Origin: Cephalopachus bancanus | Lineage: Eukaryota; Chordata; Mammalia; Primates; Tarsiidae | NCBI GenBank assembly: GCA_027257055.1 | Contig: JAPVLO010000039.1 | Location: 7,780,501-7,844,500 of the forward strand | DNA length: 64,000 bases | Direction: 5' to 3' | Shown: one piece after another, positions 20,464 through 32,575 of the stretch | Position numbering within the stretch: the first letter of the stretch is position 1 | Layout of the letters: the number at the start of each line of letters is the position of its first letter | Program-made: the position numbers and the translations under genes | Notes under the pieces: model-generated | What the model saw: only the letters and a program-made list of their open reading frames with translations | Database searches by the model: none | What the model was told of the DNA's origin: nothing

Positions 20464-21074
20464 TTTTTTTTTGAGTTGAAGTCTCACTCTGTTGCCCAAG
20501 CTGGAGTGCAATGGCACGCTCACGGTCACTGCAAACTCGACCTGCTGGACTCAGGCAATCCTTCCGCCTCGACCTGCTGGGCTCAGGTGATCCTTCCAAC
20601 CTTCCAAGTGGGAAGTAGCTGGAACTACAGGCAAGTGCCACCATGCCCGGCTAATTTTTTTTTTTTGAGTTGGAGTCTCACTCTGTCGCCCAGGCAGTGG
20701 CATGCTCCCACTCATCGCAGCCTGGATCTGCTAGGCTCAGGCGATCCTTCCACCTCAGCCCTCCAAGTAGCTGGAACTACAGGAGCACACTACCATGCCC
20801 AGTTAATTTTTTGATTTATTGTAGAGACGAGGTCTCACCATGTTGCCCAGGCTGGTCTCAAACCCACGGACTCAGACAATCCTTTCACCTCGGCCTCCCA
20901 AAGTGCTGGGATTACAGGCTTGAGTCACCGCACCTGGCCTAATTTTTGGTTTTATTGTAGAGATGAGGTGTCTCCAAGTTGCCCAGGCTGGTCTTGAACC
21001 AGAGAGCTCAGGCAATCCTCTCATCTTGGCCTCCCAAAGTGCTAGGATTATAGGCGTAGCCACCACGCCCAGTC
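20464..21074 (-). mobile_element. Two nested Alus
   Basis: The outer Alu duplicated taaatctaccat. A second Alu (about 20662-20939) sits in its central linker at ggctaattttt. The outer left arm has an internal duplication of CTCGACCTGCTGGGCTCAGG type (about 20537-20595). Confidence 0.85.
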
Positions 21075-21167
21075 TAAATCTACCATTTAGGGCTATTTAT
21101 CCCAGATGCTCTGTGCTCCTTTTTCTCTCTCAATTCTTAACTCTTTCATGTTATTATTAATATATAT

Positions 21168-21408
21168 ATTTTTGAGTTGGAGTCTCACTTGTTACCCAGG
21201 CTAGAGTGCAGTGGCACGCTCACGGCCACCGCAGTCTCGACCTGCTGGGCTTAGGCAATTCTTTCACCTCAGCCTTTCAAGAAGCTGGAACTACAGATGC
21301 ATACCACCATGCCCGGCTAGATTTTTGGGATTTTTTGTAGAGACGAGGTCTCACCAAGTTGTCCAGGCTGGTCTCAAAACCCCGGTCTCAGGCAATCCTC
21401 TCACCTCC
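21168..21408 (-). mobile_element. Alu, truncated
   Basis: Antisense; it lacks the end of the head arm and stops at CAATCCTCTCACCTCC. Confidence 0.85.
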
Positions 21409-21645
21409 CCCTCTATTCACTTAAAAGATAAATGTGCCTTCCCCTGTAATTTTGGTTTTTACCTTAGAGATTAAAACATGCTTAGCAATGGATAATATTC
21501 CTTACTTTATTCATGAATAAGGTAAGGACCTTAAAATACTTTAACTTCCTTTACCCCCTCCTGACTTAAAGTATTTTAATTTTATATGTATTTTAAACTT
21601 CATAAGACATTATTATTAGTTTTTCATCAAAACTCACATATTTAC

Positions 21646-21945
21646 CTTTTTTTTTTTTTTTTTTTTTTTTTGAGTTGGAGTCTCACTCTGTCGCCCAGAC
21701 TGGAGTGCAGTGGCCGCTCCCGGCCACCGCAGCCTCGACCTGCTGGGCTCCGGCGATCCTACTGCCTCAGCCTTCCAAGTAGCTGGAACACAGGCACGCG
21801 CTACTATGCCTGGCTAATTTTTTGATTTATTGTAAAGATGAGGTCTCACCAAGTTGCCCAGGCAGATCTTGAACCCGCGGGCTCAGGCAATCTACTCACC
21901 TCAGCCTCCCAAAGCGCTGGGATTACAGGCTGAGCCACTGAGTCT
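21646..21945 (-). mobile_element. Alu
   Basis: Complete with a tail of more than 20 T on the plus strand. Confidence 0.92.
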
Positions 21946-22291
21946 TACTTATTTACTTTTTTAAAAAATCACTCCTTTCTGTACCTTTGAGCTTCCATCT
22001 AGGATCACTTTCCTTCTGCCTAAAATTTACTCTTTATTATTTTCTCTTGCATACGACTGCTGGTAATAAATTTGCTGTTTTTGTTTATCCGAAAATGTCT
22101 TTTTAAAAAAATCTTCTTTTTAAAATATAGTTTTCCTGGATCTTTTATTTTAGGTAAGTTGTCCTTTCTTGTATCATTTATGAAGTATTGTTCAATAGTC
22201 TTCTGGCCTCTATTACTTCTGTAAAGAAGTTTGCTGCAGTGTTCATTGTTGCCCTTTTGAAGATAATCCACCTTTTTACCTTTGGGTACTT

Positions 22292-22366
22292 TTTTTTTTT
22301 TAAGCAGGATTTATTGAGAGGACAGAAAAGATCCCACAGTGGGAGGGAACCCGAAAGGGTTACCCC
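22292..22366 (-). mobile_element. Short poly(A)-tailed retroposon, copy 1 (R-region-like)
   Basis: A minus-strand body of about 65 bp (22302-22366) starts GGGGTAACCC, contains CCCACTGTGGGA and CAATAAATCCTGCTT, and ends in poly(A). It is flanked by 14-bp direct repeats, acctttgggtactt (22278-22291) and acctctgggtactt (22367-22380), the hallmark of L1-mediated insertion. The body resembles the R region of a class I retroviral LTR. It has no coding capacity. Confidence 0.8.
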
Positions 22367-22599
22367 ACCTCTGGGTACTTCTAAGATTTTTTTTCCTTGT
22401 GTTAGTTTTCAGCAGTTTTACTATAATGTTCCTAGGGGATGATTTATTTTAATGTATCCTGCTTATTATTAATAGGGCTTCACTATATGTAATTTGATGT
22501 CATCTATAAATTTTGGAAAGTTTTAGCCATTCACTTTTCAAATGTTTGTCTCCCTTCTGGAACCTCCATTCCATGCATAATAAGCCTTCTCACTATTAG

Positions 22600-23610
22600 T
22601 TATGTATTGCTGCATAACAAATTACTTCAAAGCTTGGTTGTAACTTACTATTTCCTAGTTTCTGCGGCTCAGATCAGGAATATCAGAGCGGCTTAGCTGG
22701 GTGGTTCTGGCCAGAGTCTCTCATGAGATGGCTGTGAACCTGTCGATTGGGCCCGAAGTCTTCTGAAAACTGGAGGATATGCTTCCAAGCTCACTTACCT
22801 AGATGTTGGCAGGTTTCAGGTTCTTGCTGACTGCTCCTCACCACATGGACTTCTCCACAGGGCTACCTGAGTATCTTCATAATATGGCACTTAGCGTCCC
22901 TCAGAGTGAGTGTGATGGTTAATTTTATGTGTCAACTTGTCTGGGCTAGGGGAAGCCTAGATAGCTGGTACAACATTATTTCTGGGTATGTCTGAGAGGG
23001 TGTTTCTGGAAAAGATTAACACTTGAGTCCGTAGGTTAAGTAAAGAAGATCCTCCCTTGCCAATGCAGGTGGGCATCATCCAATCAGTTGAGGGCCTGAA
23101 TAGAAGAAAAAGACAGAGGAAGAGCAACTCTGCTCTCGTACCGAGTTGGGATGTCCATCTTCTCCTACCCTTGGACACTGGGGCTACTAACTTTTGAGCC
23201 TTCAGGTTTGGACTGAAACTACACCACTGGCTTTCCTGGGCCTCTAGCTTGCAGACGGCAGATTGTGGAACATCTCAGCTTCCATAATTGTGTGAGCTAA
23301 TTCCTGATGATAAATCTCTTTCCATGTTTCTATGTGTCTATATATTATTCGTTCAGTTTCTCTGGAGAACCCTGACCAATACAGTGAGTGATATGAGGGA
23401 AAGAGTGTCCCTAAATCAGAAGTTGTGTGACCCAGTCTCGGAAGTAATATATCATCTCTTTATCAGACAACTACAGTAATCTGTTGGTCACACCTGTCAA
23501 CCCTGGTACAGTTTGGAAAGGGACTACTCAAGGGTGTGAATGCCAGGAGGGGGATTACTAGGGACCATCTTGGAGGCTAGATACCACAATGTCTCTTACC
23601 CTCTTTTGGA
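22600..23610 (+). repeat. Older interspersed repeat interrupted by an LTR
   Basis: Left part (TATGTATTGCTGCATAACAA) and right part (CCATCTTGGAGGCTAGATACC) are the two ends of a high-copy mammalian repeat I know but cannot name securely. A related fragment lies at about 51615-51785. Confidence 0.5.
22911..23383 (+). mobile_element. Solo LTR, ERVL/MaLR-like, 5-bp target duplication
   Basis: It begins TGTGATGGTTAATTTT and ends CTGACCAATACA (TG...CA), flanked by gtgag at 22906-22910 and 23384-23388. The sequence is a common mammalian type; the family name is uncertain. It sits inside an older interspersed repeat (about 22600-23610). No internal retroviral genes are present. Confidence 0.7.
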
Positions 23611-24127
23611 AATTTCTACCCTTTTGACCTTCTTTGCTTCATTCTAAAAAAATTTTTTTGACAGGGGTGGGGTGTTATCTTTTATCCGCATGTACCTGGG
23701 CATTTTTTTATTGTGTATCAAGCATTGCATTTGCAAAATTGTTTGTAGAAATCTTCTGAGGTCTAGGGTGATATCATGTTCCACTAGAGAAAATTTACCT
23801 TTGTTTCTACTAGGTGCCTGGAAGCACTGGCAGTTTATGGTCACATTCATCTCATTTCAAAGACTGATAAGAGTCCACACTGTTTTGCAATCATTGTATA
23901 AGCTTGTCTAAGTACTATTCAACCTACATCTGGAGTGCAGCCCTTCGGAGTCCCAGTTCAAAGAAAGGAAGCTTTCACCAGGCATTCTCTTGCCCCAGGT
24001 GAGCTCTGAACTCTAATCCCTGACATTTCAGCATCAAGAGCTACACTCAGCTCTTGGTCGCCCATCCTTGAATTGGTTACCTCCCTGGATCTCTGTCCTC
24101 TTCTACTTCCTGGCCCAGTAAGTCTTC

Positions 24128-25018
24128 AATAACTTTTTTTTTTGAGTCAGGGTCTCACCTATCATGCAAGCTGAAGTGTACTTTCACAATCACGGATACC
24201 ATAGCCAGGACCTTCTGCTTCAGCCTTCCAAGTAGCTGGAATTACAGGTGTGTGCCACCATGCTCAGCTAACGTTTTGTGTTTTTTTTGAGTTGGAGTCT
24301 CACTCTGTTGCCCAGGCTGGAGTGCAGTAGCGTGCTCACAGCTATTGCAGCCTTGACCTGCTTGGGCTTAGGCAATCCTTCCGCCTCAGCCTTCCAAGTA
24401 GCTGGAACTACAGATGCATGCCACCATGCCCAGCTAACTTTTTGTGATTTATTGCAGAGAGGAGGTCTCACCAAGTTGCCCAGGCTGGTCTCGAGCCCCC
24501 GGGCTCAGGCAATTATCTCACCTTGGCCTCCCAACAGTGCTGGGGTTACAGGCTGAGCCACCATGCCCAGTCTCAGCTAACTTTTTTTTTTTTTTTTTCG
24601 AGTTGGAGTCTCACTCTGTCACCCAGACTGGAGTGCAGTGGCCGCTTCCGGCCACCGCAACCTCGACCTGCTGGGCTCCGGCGATCCTTCCGCCTCAGCC
24701 TTCCGAGTAGCCGGAATTACAGGCATGCGCTACCACGCCCGGCTGTATTTTTGATTTATGGTAGAGATGAGGTCTCGCTGCCCAGGCGGGTCTCGAACCC
24801 GCGGGCTCAGGCAATCCACTCACCTCAGCCTCCCAAAGGCGCGGGATTACAGGCTGAGCCACCGAGCCCGGCTTCAGCTAACTTTTTAAAGAATTTATTG
24901 TACAGATGAGTTCTTGCTAAGTTGCCCAGGCTGGTCTTAAACCCCTGGAGTCAGGCAATTATCTTGCCTCCACCTCTCAAAGTACTGGGGTGATAGGCAT
25001 GAATCATCACACCCAGCC
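24128..25018 (-). mobile_element. Three-layer Alu nest
   Basis: An old Alu (24128-24272 and about 24878-25018) holds two younger Alus (about 24280-24573 and 24580-24875), each flanked by versions of cagctaact. Both younger copies used the same A/T-rich linker of the outer Alu. Confidence 0.85.
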
Positions 25019-25019
25019 C

Positions 25020-26480
25020 ACTATCTTGTTAGCCTTCTGAAGCCTTCAGACACATTTTTAACATTGGGAACAGTTTTTCTAGTCATCGTCAGCAGGTGGG
25101 GGCCAGACTTTTCTGGTTTCCCATTACCAGAAGACCTTGCCAATTTTTTAAGTATTAAAAAGTTAAAATTAATAGTCAATATTTTAGAACCACGAGGAGC
25201 TTACATTGGTTATAATTGTTCAACTAAGCTATGTATACCAAAAGACAATATAGAATGGCAGTTAAGAGCTTGACTTCTGGAACTAGACTGTAGATTCCTC
25301 CTCTTTCTCTCTGAACATGACTTAGGTCATAGACAATGAGGCTGGTTTGGTAAATTTCTTGGCAATAGTATGATTCATGAGTGTTTCTGCTGTGAAGAGC
25401 ACAACTCTGATCATGCCTCTGTGGTTTGGCCTTCTCATCCGCCTTTCACTGTATCCCCTCCTCTCCATACCACCACCCCAGTTATTACACTTACCTCACT
25501 CACGGCTTGTTCACGTGATCATGAACACCTTGCAAGAGAAAATTACTGAATCTAGCACATCTGTTGGTATGAGACATCCAAAAAGTGTCTCATTGAATGG
25601 GTGTCAATATTGACTCCAAGAGGGGGTCAGGTTTGAGGGGCAGATAATAATTTCAAGTTTAAAATGTTCGTGAAATGTCCAAGCAAGGCTGACTAGAAGT
25701 TATTTACATGCAGGACTGGAGTACAGGACTGGAGTTGGGCTGGATGTGGCTACTGGGGAGACATGTGCAAACAGATGGTAATGGGGGTCAGAGCAACAAG
25801 CAACACCAGGTGGGGACAGTATGTATTGAATGAGCAAGACAGGGGCCTGATAATGCAGCTCCTGAGGAACACCTTTGTGTAATGGGCCAGATGAAGAAGA
25901 GGATTTACCACAGGAGTCTGAGAAGGAAGTGTTAATGGTAGTGAAGAAACCGGAGGAGGGAAAGCTGTAGAAGCAAACAAAGGAAGGCTAGAGTTTGAAG
26001 GAGGAAAAAGCCAGCATTAGGAAATGCCGCCCATAAGTCAAGGAAGACACAGACTGAAATTTGGGTGTCACCTCAACTAGGGCGAGTGCAGTAGGAAGGG
26101 GTCCAGGGAGAACAGATTCAAGGGTTGTTTGGGAGGGAGCCTCCATGGACTGTGGCTGCTAGCTGGACAACTCGAGTAGTGCTTTGAGCAGCAGGTAGAT
26201 AGGTGCCACTCATTCCCCCAGGAAACACTAGGGGAGGAGGACAAAGGAGGCTGAAGGGGCTCACTGAGTTCAGGTGCCAGTGGGACATTCATGAAATAAT
26301 ATTGAGTAAACAGATGGACATATGATCTGGAGCTCAGAGAAGTGGTCTAGGATAGAGCTATGGATTTGAGGGGAGGTCACAGATGAAACTGATACATGGA
26401 ATTTTCAGAGATCAAGTCCCATCCCAGTTCCCTTTCCCCAAATTCCTGTGTGACACCCATGGGTTTGTTTCCAGGGCCAT
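25020..26480. other. ABCA17 intron, unique part
   Basis: No repeat or exon is recognised. Several short open frames carry no known domain. Confidence 0.4.
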
Positions 26481-26486
26481 ACCTAC

Positions 26487-26679
26487 CTTCTCTACTCAAG
26501 AGCTGATGCTGAGGCCTCTGATAAAGGCATCCCCAGAAGTTACAGGCATCTTTCCAGTAAGAATTTTGAAAATGAAGGACTTCCCAGCTCCATTGAGGCC
26601 AAGAAGGCCAAAACATTCTTGTGCTTGAACGGTGAAAGACACTGTTCACAGCCAGCGGGGGTGGCCTCTTGACATAGAG
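26487..26679 (-). pseudogene. ABCA17P: ABCA17 exon: NBD2 Walker A, frameshifted
   Basis: It starts [13 protein letters not shown], then shifts frame near 26638 (two bases short), then reads [20 protein letters not shown], the Walker A motif with S-F where ABCA3 has T-T. TGA at 26496-26498 replaces the aspartate of SSDVGK just before the donor GTAGGT. Length 193 versus an expected 195 supports the two-base loss. The next exon downstream lies 10.7 kb away. Confidence 0.92.
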
Positions 26680-27502
26680 CTGAGATACACAAGACAGGAG
26701 AGGCAATGAGGAGGCTGTAGTCAACACTCAAGGAGTTGCACTGTTCTCACTGCACTCCAGTTTGGGGACAGGTCCCAGCTGTCCTCCTAGTCCAGATGGC
26801 TTCTCTGGTACCCAAGCTTGGAATTTCCTTTTCTCACCTGCTATTCCCATCAGGGTCTAGTAAGGTTTTCTCTCTTTCAACTGTCCTCGCATACTGAGAA
26901 CTTAGTTCTCTAAGATAAGCCTTTCCCTTCTGTCCTTGAAACAAACAAAATCTTTTTGGTGTTGCCTGAGGATTTTTTTGATTTTGTTTTTAACCACCAG
27001 TAACTATAGAGAAACAACGAGACTAACAAACATGGGGGGAAATATTATAAAGTTCCTGGATGTCTGAGGGGGGTTTCTCAATAAAATTCCCCCTGGAGCT
27101 ATCGGGAAGACTAAGTAGATTTGGTTTGAACTTTTTCTCCCCCACCTTGGCTCCTCCACAAATTGTCTTCTGGATGCATGACAGAGTCAACCACTCATGT
27201 TCAAGCCTCTAAACTTCCTTGCTGCTTGGAGTCCATGGCTCTGGTTCCCCTCCTATCCCAGGCCCTCCTGTCTCCCAGGGGACCATAGAGGAGACAACAG
27301 AGGGCTTATTTGCTGGTTTCTGTCTCTGGGTACACAAATTCAGGTGTGAGTCATTCACAAACAGAGGAAATCTCACTCTGAGTCATTTGCCAATACTCTA
27401 AGCCTGTGGGCAAGGCCAGGAGCCCATCAGCTTGCTGATTCCTTATGCAAAGAGCCCCCAAGAATAATGTTCCTGACTTTTTAAAGCTAAGTCTGAATTT
27501 AC

Positions 27503-27628
27503 CATTGACAGTTCTTTAACAACTAGTGGAACTTTCTCACACAGCTTTTCCAAGTATGTCTGGATAGTTTTTGCCTCCTCTTCCACATCTTGGTCTTCAG
27601 GAACCAGTGCTACTTTATGCAACACTGC
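27503..27628 (-). pseudogene. ABCA17P: ABCA17 exon: linker before NBD2
   Basis: The exon has 126 nt, 42 codons, open, between ATGCAG and GTAAAT. It encodes AVLHKVALVPEDQDVEEEAK and ends PLVVKELSM, matching ABCA3 MPVLPEDQDVADE and PLIIKELSK. Confidence 0.92.
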
Positions 27629-28344
27629 CTGCATTCCCAAGACAAGGAGGAAAAATGTAACTGTTTTTGTGAGGGTAGGAGATAGAGGTTGAAGGGAACC
27701 ACAAATACTGGACCCTCCCTGGGAAGACCTCGAAAGTGCCCAGCTGAGCTGACCTCTGTTCTCATAAACATCCCTAACCCCTATCTCAGGAGCAACTACA
27801 GGTATTCAAGGTTGAGCTCTTACTGACATGCTCGTGATGTAGTGGATATGAAAACTTCATGTGACATCGACTTTTGAAGAAAACTAAAAGACTTAAACCT
27901 TGGGGATGTTAATATATAACAAAAGCCAATTTTCTATAGCATTTCCTTGGGTGACCTTGGCCTCTGGAAGATATTCACATCAAGAGGTGAATAAACAGAA
28001 CTTTCGCCTGTCTGGCTCATGGAGGAACATGGGGAAGAGGTGTTCCAGAAGATGACTGGTTTTAGGAATCCCAGAATCTTGTTTCTATTTAGCTGATGAG
28101 CAGGCCCTTAAACAGGTGACCAGCAAACTGAACAGGGGAACAGGGCTAAGCCAGAGTCTTACTCTTTCTTTGGGGGTCCCTGGGCATGAGCTGTCACTTC
28201 TCTGCTCTGAGATTGGACCACATGGTCTCCACCTCTAGGCTCAGTTCCCTCTAATGCTGAGAAGGCATTACAGACCACAGGGAGGAAGCTATGGAGCCAG
28301 GTCCTTGGTCTGTCCTTAAGGGATTTACCCTCTGACCCACTCAC
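27629..28344. other. ABCA17 intron between linker and TMD2 exons
   Basis: No element is recognised; the segment looks unique. Confidence 0.4.
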
Positions 28345-28520
28345 CAGATTTTGCTTCATGCAGAAGTCAGAAAACCTGGTTTTCAGTTTCCAGAACATAT
28401 TGCTTTCAACAAAGAAAAGCAAGATGATATACATAGGTCCTGAGACAGCCAGGGCTGTTAGGTACTTCTCCACCCCTAGAGGCTTCCAGGCATAGATGTT
28501 CTTTTGGACTTCATATTTTA
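28345..28520 (-). pseudogene. ABCA17P: ABCA17 exon: last helix of TMD2
   Basis: The exon has 176 nt, open, between ATTTTAG and GTGAGT. It encodes KYEVQKNIYAWKPLGVEKYL, then a hydrophobic helix (MYIILLFFVE) and a basic tail. It corresponds to ABCA3 YNIQYQENFYAW and YLILLFLIE. Confidence 0.92.
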
Positions 28521-28764
28521 CTAAAATAAAATAAACAGATGTTATCAAACTGCGGGTGATTTTCAAAGCCGTTCCTCACCTTTACACATGGTAGGTAAAT
28601 TCCTATTATAACACATATCATTTAAAAGAAGAATCATTATCATCAGTGTTATTACCACATCCCAGCAAATTGTAAACATGAATAATATTTTGTTTCCCTT
28701 GCCATAACCAATGTTTTGTAAAAATAACGTAATAAAATAAAAGATTTCTGTAATAAAATACAAA

Positions 28765-28900
28765 ACTTCCAGGTACTTGGAAAGCAAAGAGGAAGGATTG
28801 CCAGAGCACAGCAGACTGATGCTGAGGTGGCCATGAGTGTACCACTGCTCTCCAGTCTGGGTGACAGAGCGAGACTCCAACTCCAAAAAAAAGAAAAAGT
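28765..28900 (+). mobile_element. Alu right arm only
   Basis: Only the second arm is present (GTACTTGGAAAGCAAAGAGG to GACTCCAACTCC). Confidence 0.8.
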
Positions 28901-28910
28901 ATAAAACATC

Positions 28911-29263
<353 letters not shown>

Positions 29264-29554
29264 TCATTGTGAACTGAAAAATTAATTAAGTAAAAGACTT
29301 CTCTCTATCCATGTGACAGCTGTTTCAGATACAAAATATTTATATGTTTATATGTTTGGTTCCTCTATCAACCATTAATCACCCTGCAGCTTCAACTGGC
29401 CCATTCATGTTAAAAACTCAGGAGCGGGGATGGGGAAAAAAACTCAGGAGCTGCTATATTCTTCTAAATCTGATCTGTCTTAAAACTTTTAACGTTTAAA
29501 TATGTGTATATTAAAATTGTACAATAAACACACGCTCATTGTATAAAAAGAGAC

Positions 29555-29851
29555 ATGTATGAAGAAAAAAGTATAGGCATGAGGGGAGACCCCAAAAACC
29601 CAGAATTTGTTTATAAAAATTGTATATTTATTCTTACATGTTTAAATTTCAGTCACCTTCAAAGTACTCTCCATGTGATGCAGTATACCTATCAAGACTC
29701 CTTTCCACGACTTAAGACAGTTTTTGAACTCATCAATTTTGATGCCTTTTGGTGCTTCTGCCATTGTTTGTTTCGCCTCTTCCACATCACCAAAATGGCA
29801 AAATGTTTCCCTTGATGCTTGCATCATTTTATATTTGTATGTATGTATCAT
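29555..29851 (-). mobile_element. Mariner-like transposase C-terminal fragment
   Basis: The minus-strand frame reads EAPKGIKIDEFKNCLKSWKG then VLIGILHHMESTLKVTEI and a stop. The SWK followed by an aliphatic run near the end resembles the C-terminus of mammalian mariner transposases, and the plus-strand CAGTCACCTTCAAAGTACTC is common beside such elements. The family is uncertain and the element is inactive. Confidence 0.4.
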
Positions 29852-29899
29852 ACTTTGTTAACCAGTCTCTTTTTGTGGACATTGAGGTTATTATATTAT

Positions 29900-30176
29900 T
29901 TCTGAGTCAGAGTTTCACTCTGTCGCCCAGACTAGAGTGCAGTGGCACACTCACAGTCACCACTGCCTCAGCCTGTTGGGTTCAGGTAATCCTTCTGCTT
30001 CAGCCTTCCAGGTAGCTGGAATCACAGTCACATGCCACTACACCTAATTTTTTGATTTATTGTAGAGATGAGGCCTCACCTTATTGCTCAGGCAGGTCTT
30101 GAATCCCCGGGCTCAAGCAATCCTCTCGCCTTCACCTCCCAAAGATCACAGGCTTGAGCCACAGCACCTGACCAGA
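29900..30176 (-). mobile_element. Alu
   Basis: Antisense dimer with small deletions near the head. Confidence 0.85.
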
Positions 30177-30219
30177 CATTTAGGTATTTTTATATTTTTA
30201 CTTTTATACAGCAATACCA

Positions 30220-30225
<6 letters not shown>

Positions 30226-30295
<70 letters not shown>
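30226..30295 (+). repeat. Compound microsatellite (CT)n(GT)n
   Basis: About 14 CT units run into about 20 GT units with one GC interruption. Confidence 0.97.
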
Positions 30296-30296
<1 letters not shown>

Positions 30297-30375
30297 CTTC
30301 TCCAAAACAAATTTCTAATTTTTAGAAGTAGAGATTACTGGGTCAAAGGGCATACACTTTAAAATTTAATAAATA

Positions 30376-30670
30376 GCTGGGCTCGGTGGCTCAGCCTGTA
30401 ATTCCGTGCTTTGGGAGGCTGAGGTTGAGTGGGTTGCCTGAGCCTGCAGGTTCGAGACCTGCCTGGGCAACTTGGTGAGACCTCATCTCTACAATAAATA
30501 AAAAAATTAGCCGGGCGTGGTAGCGCATGCCTGTAGTTCCAGCTACTTGGAAGGCTGAGGCGGAAGGATCACCGGAGACCAGCAGGTACTGACTGCGGTG
30601 GCCGGGAGCAGCCACTGCACTCCAATCTGGGCAACAGAGTGAGACTCCAATTCAAAAAATAAAAAATAAA
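30376..30670 (+). mobile_element. Alu inside L1
   Basis: Complete; target aaaatttaataaatag duplicated within the L1 3' region. Confidence 0.92.
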
Positions 30671-30825
30671 ATTTAATAAATAGTGCCAAATTGTCCTCCA
30701 AAAAGTTTGATCTTACCAACAGAATTTGAGAATGTATCTCAATGTGGTATTGATTTCATTTCTCTGATGATGAGTGAGGCTGAGCACCTTTTCATGTGAC
30801 TGTTGGCTGCCCATATATCTTCTTT

Positions 30826-31113
30826 TTTTTTTTTCTTTTGAGTTGGAGTCTCACTCTGTCGCCCAGACTGGAGTGCAGTGACCGCTTCCGGCCACCGCAG
30901 CCTCGACCTGCTGGGCTCCGGCGATCCTTCCGCCTCAGCCTTCCAAGTAGCCGGAATTACAGGCATGCATTACCACGCCCGGCTGATTTTTTGATTTATT
31001 GTAGAGATGAGGTCTCGCTGCCCAGGCGGGTCTCAAACCCGCGGGCTCAGGCAATCCACTCACCTCAGCCTCCCAAAGGCGCGGGATTACAGGCTGAGCC
31101 ACCGAGCCCGGCT
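30826..31113 (-). mobile_element. Young Alu inside L1
   Basis: Complete; target atatcttctttt duplicated. Close to the copy at 24580-24875, including CCCAAAGGCGCGGGATTACA. Confidence 0.93.
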
Positions 31114-32172
31114 TATATCTTCTTTTGAGAAGTGTCTATTCATGTCTTTGCCCACTTTTTAATGGGGCTGTTTGGTTTTTTTCCTTTCAGTGCGTTTGAG
31201 TTCCTTGTAGATCCTAGATGTTAGGTCTTTGTCAGATATGCAGTTGGCAAATATTTTTTCCCATTCTGTGGGCTGTCTCCCTGCTCTCTTTCTTTGGTTT
31301 CTTTTGCTTTGCAGAAGCTCGTTAGTTTGGTGAGGTCCCACTTGTCTATCTTATTTCTTAAGGTATGGGCATTTAGGGTTCTAATCAGAAATTGGTTGCC
31401 AGTTTCAATTTCCATAAGGGTGTCTCCTGCATTTTCTGAGAATCTTATAGTTTGAGGTTTTATGTTTAGGTCTTTGATCCATTTAGAGTTAATTTTTGTG
31501 TATGGTGATAGGTAGGGGTCCTGTTTCAATCTTTTGAACGTGGTCAGCCAGTTTTCCCAGCACCATTTACTGACTAGGTTCTCCTCTCCCCAGTGGTTGT
31601 GTTAGAGGCTTTGTCAAAGATGAGTTGGGTGAGGAATTAAGGCTTTGCTTCTGGAATTTCTATCCTGTTCCATTCGTATTTGTGCCTGTTCTTGTACCAA
31701 TACCAGGCTGTTTTGATAACTGTAGCCTATACTAAAGTTTGAAGTCTGGAAGTGTGATACCTCCAAAGCTTTGTTTCTTTTGCTAAGGATTGTTTTGGCT
31801 ATTCATGGTCGTTTATGTTTCCATATGAATTTCTGTATTGTCATTTCCAGGCCTGAGAAGAATGATGTTGGTAACTTAATGGGTATTGCGTTGAATCTGC
31901 AGATTGTCTTTGGTAGAATGGACATTTTAACAATGTTGATTCCTCCTATCCATGAGCATGGAATATTTTTCCATTTGTTTGTGTCTTCTTGGATTTCTTT
32001 GAGCAGTGCTTTGTAGTTCTCATTGTAAAGGTCTTTCACTTCTCTGGTTAGGAAGATGCCAAGGTGTTTCATTTTTGTGTGTGTGTGTGGCTATTGTGAA
32101 TGGGATTGTGCTTTTAATTTGGGTCTCTGCCTGCTTGTTGTTAGTGCATAGGAATGCAACTGTCTTTTGCAC

Positions 32173-32575
32173 TGAAATAGCTATCTGCAAAACCTATAAT
32201 AGCCTGTAATAACTTGCTTGACAAGTAACTCCTTTGTAATGGATTTTCCATTTTAATTCAGAAACATCCCCCTTATGTAACCTTCCCTTAATCACACTGC
32301 ACACTCACATTCCTGTTCCCCTCGGTACTTGGAAACTCCCTACTTGTAAATTCTGTATCTAATCTAACTGTCCAATGTTTTGCCAAGAAAATGTAAATCA
32401 AACTGTATAGCTTAGGTAACTTTTGCCTTTATATACCCTCTACTCACTCTGTTTGGGGCTGATAGCCTTTATGGCAATAGCCTCTCTCGGTCGCTGGCTT
32501 ACATAAAGGACTCTTAATTAAATTCTGTGCATGCTGCATGCTGGCAACTCTGTTTCTTGCACTCTGGCTATAACA
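32173..32575 (+). mobile_element. Solo LTR, class I (ERV1)-like, inside L1
   Basis: The 403-bp element begins TGAAATAGC and ends GCTATAACA, flanked by gcac on both sides (32169-32172 and 32576-32579). A 4-bp duplication with TG...CA ends is typical of gammaretrovirus-like ERVs. The plus strand has TTTATATACC as a TATA element and ATTAAA near the end. It splits the ORF2 region of the minus-strand L1. No viral genes remain. Confidence 0.8.
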
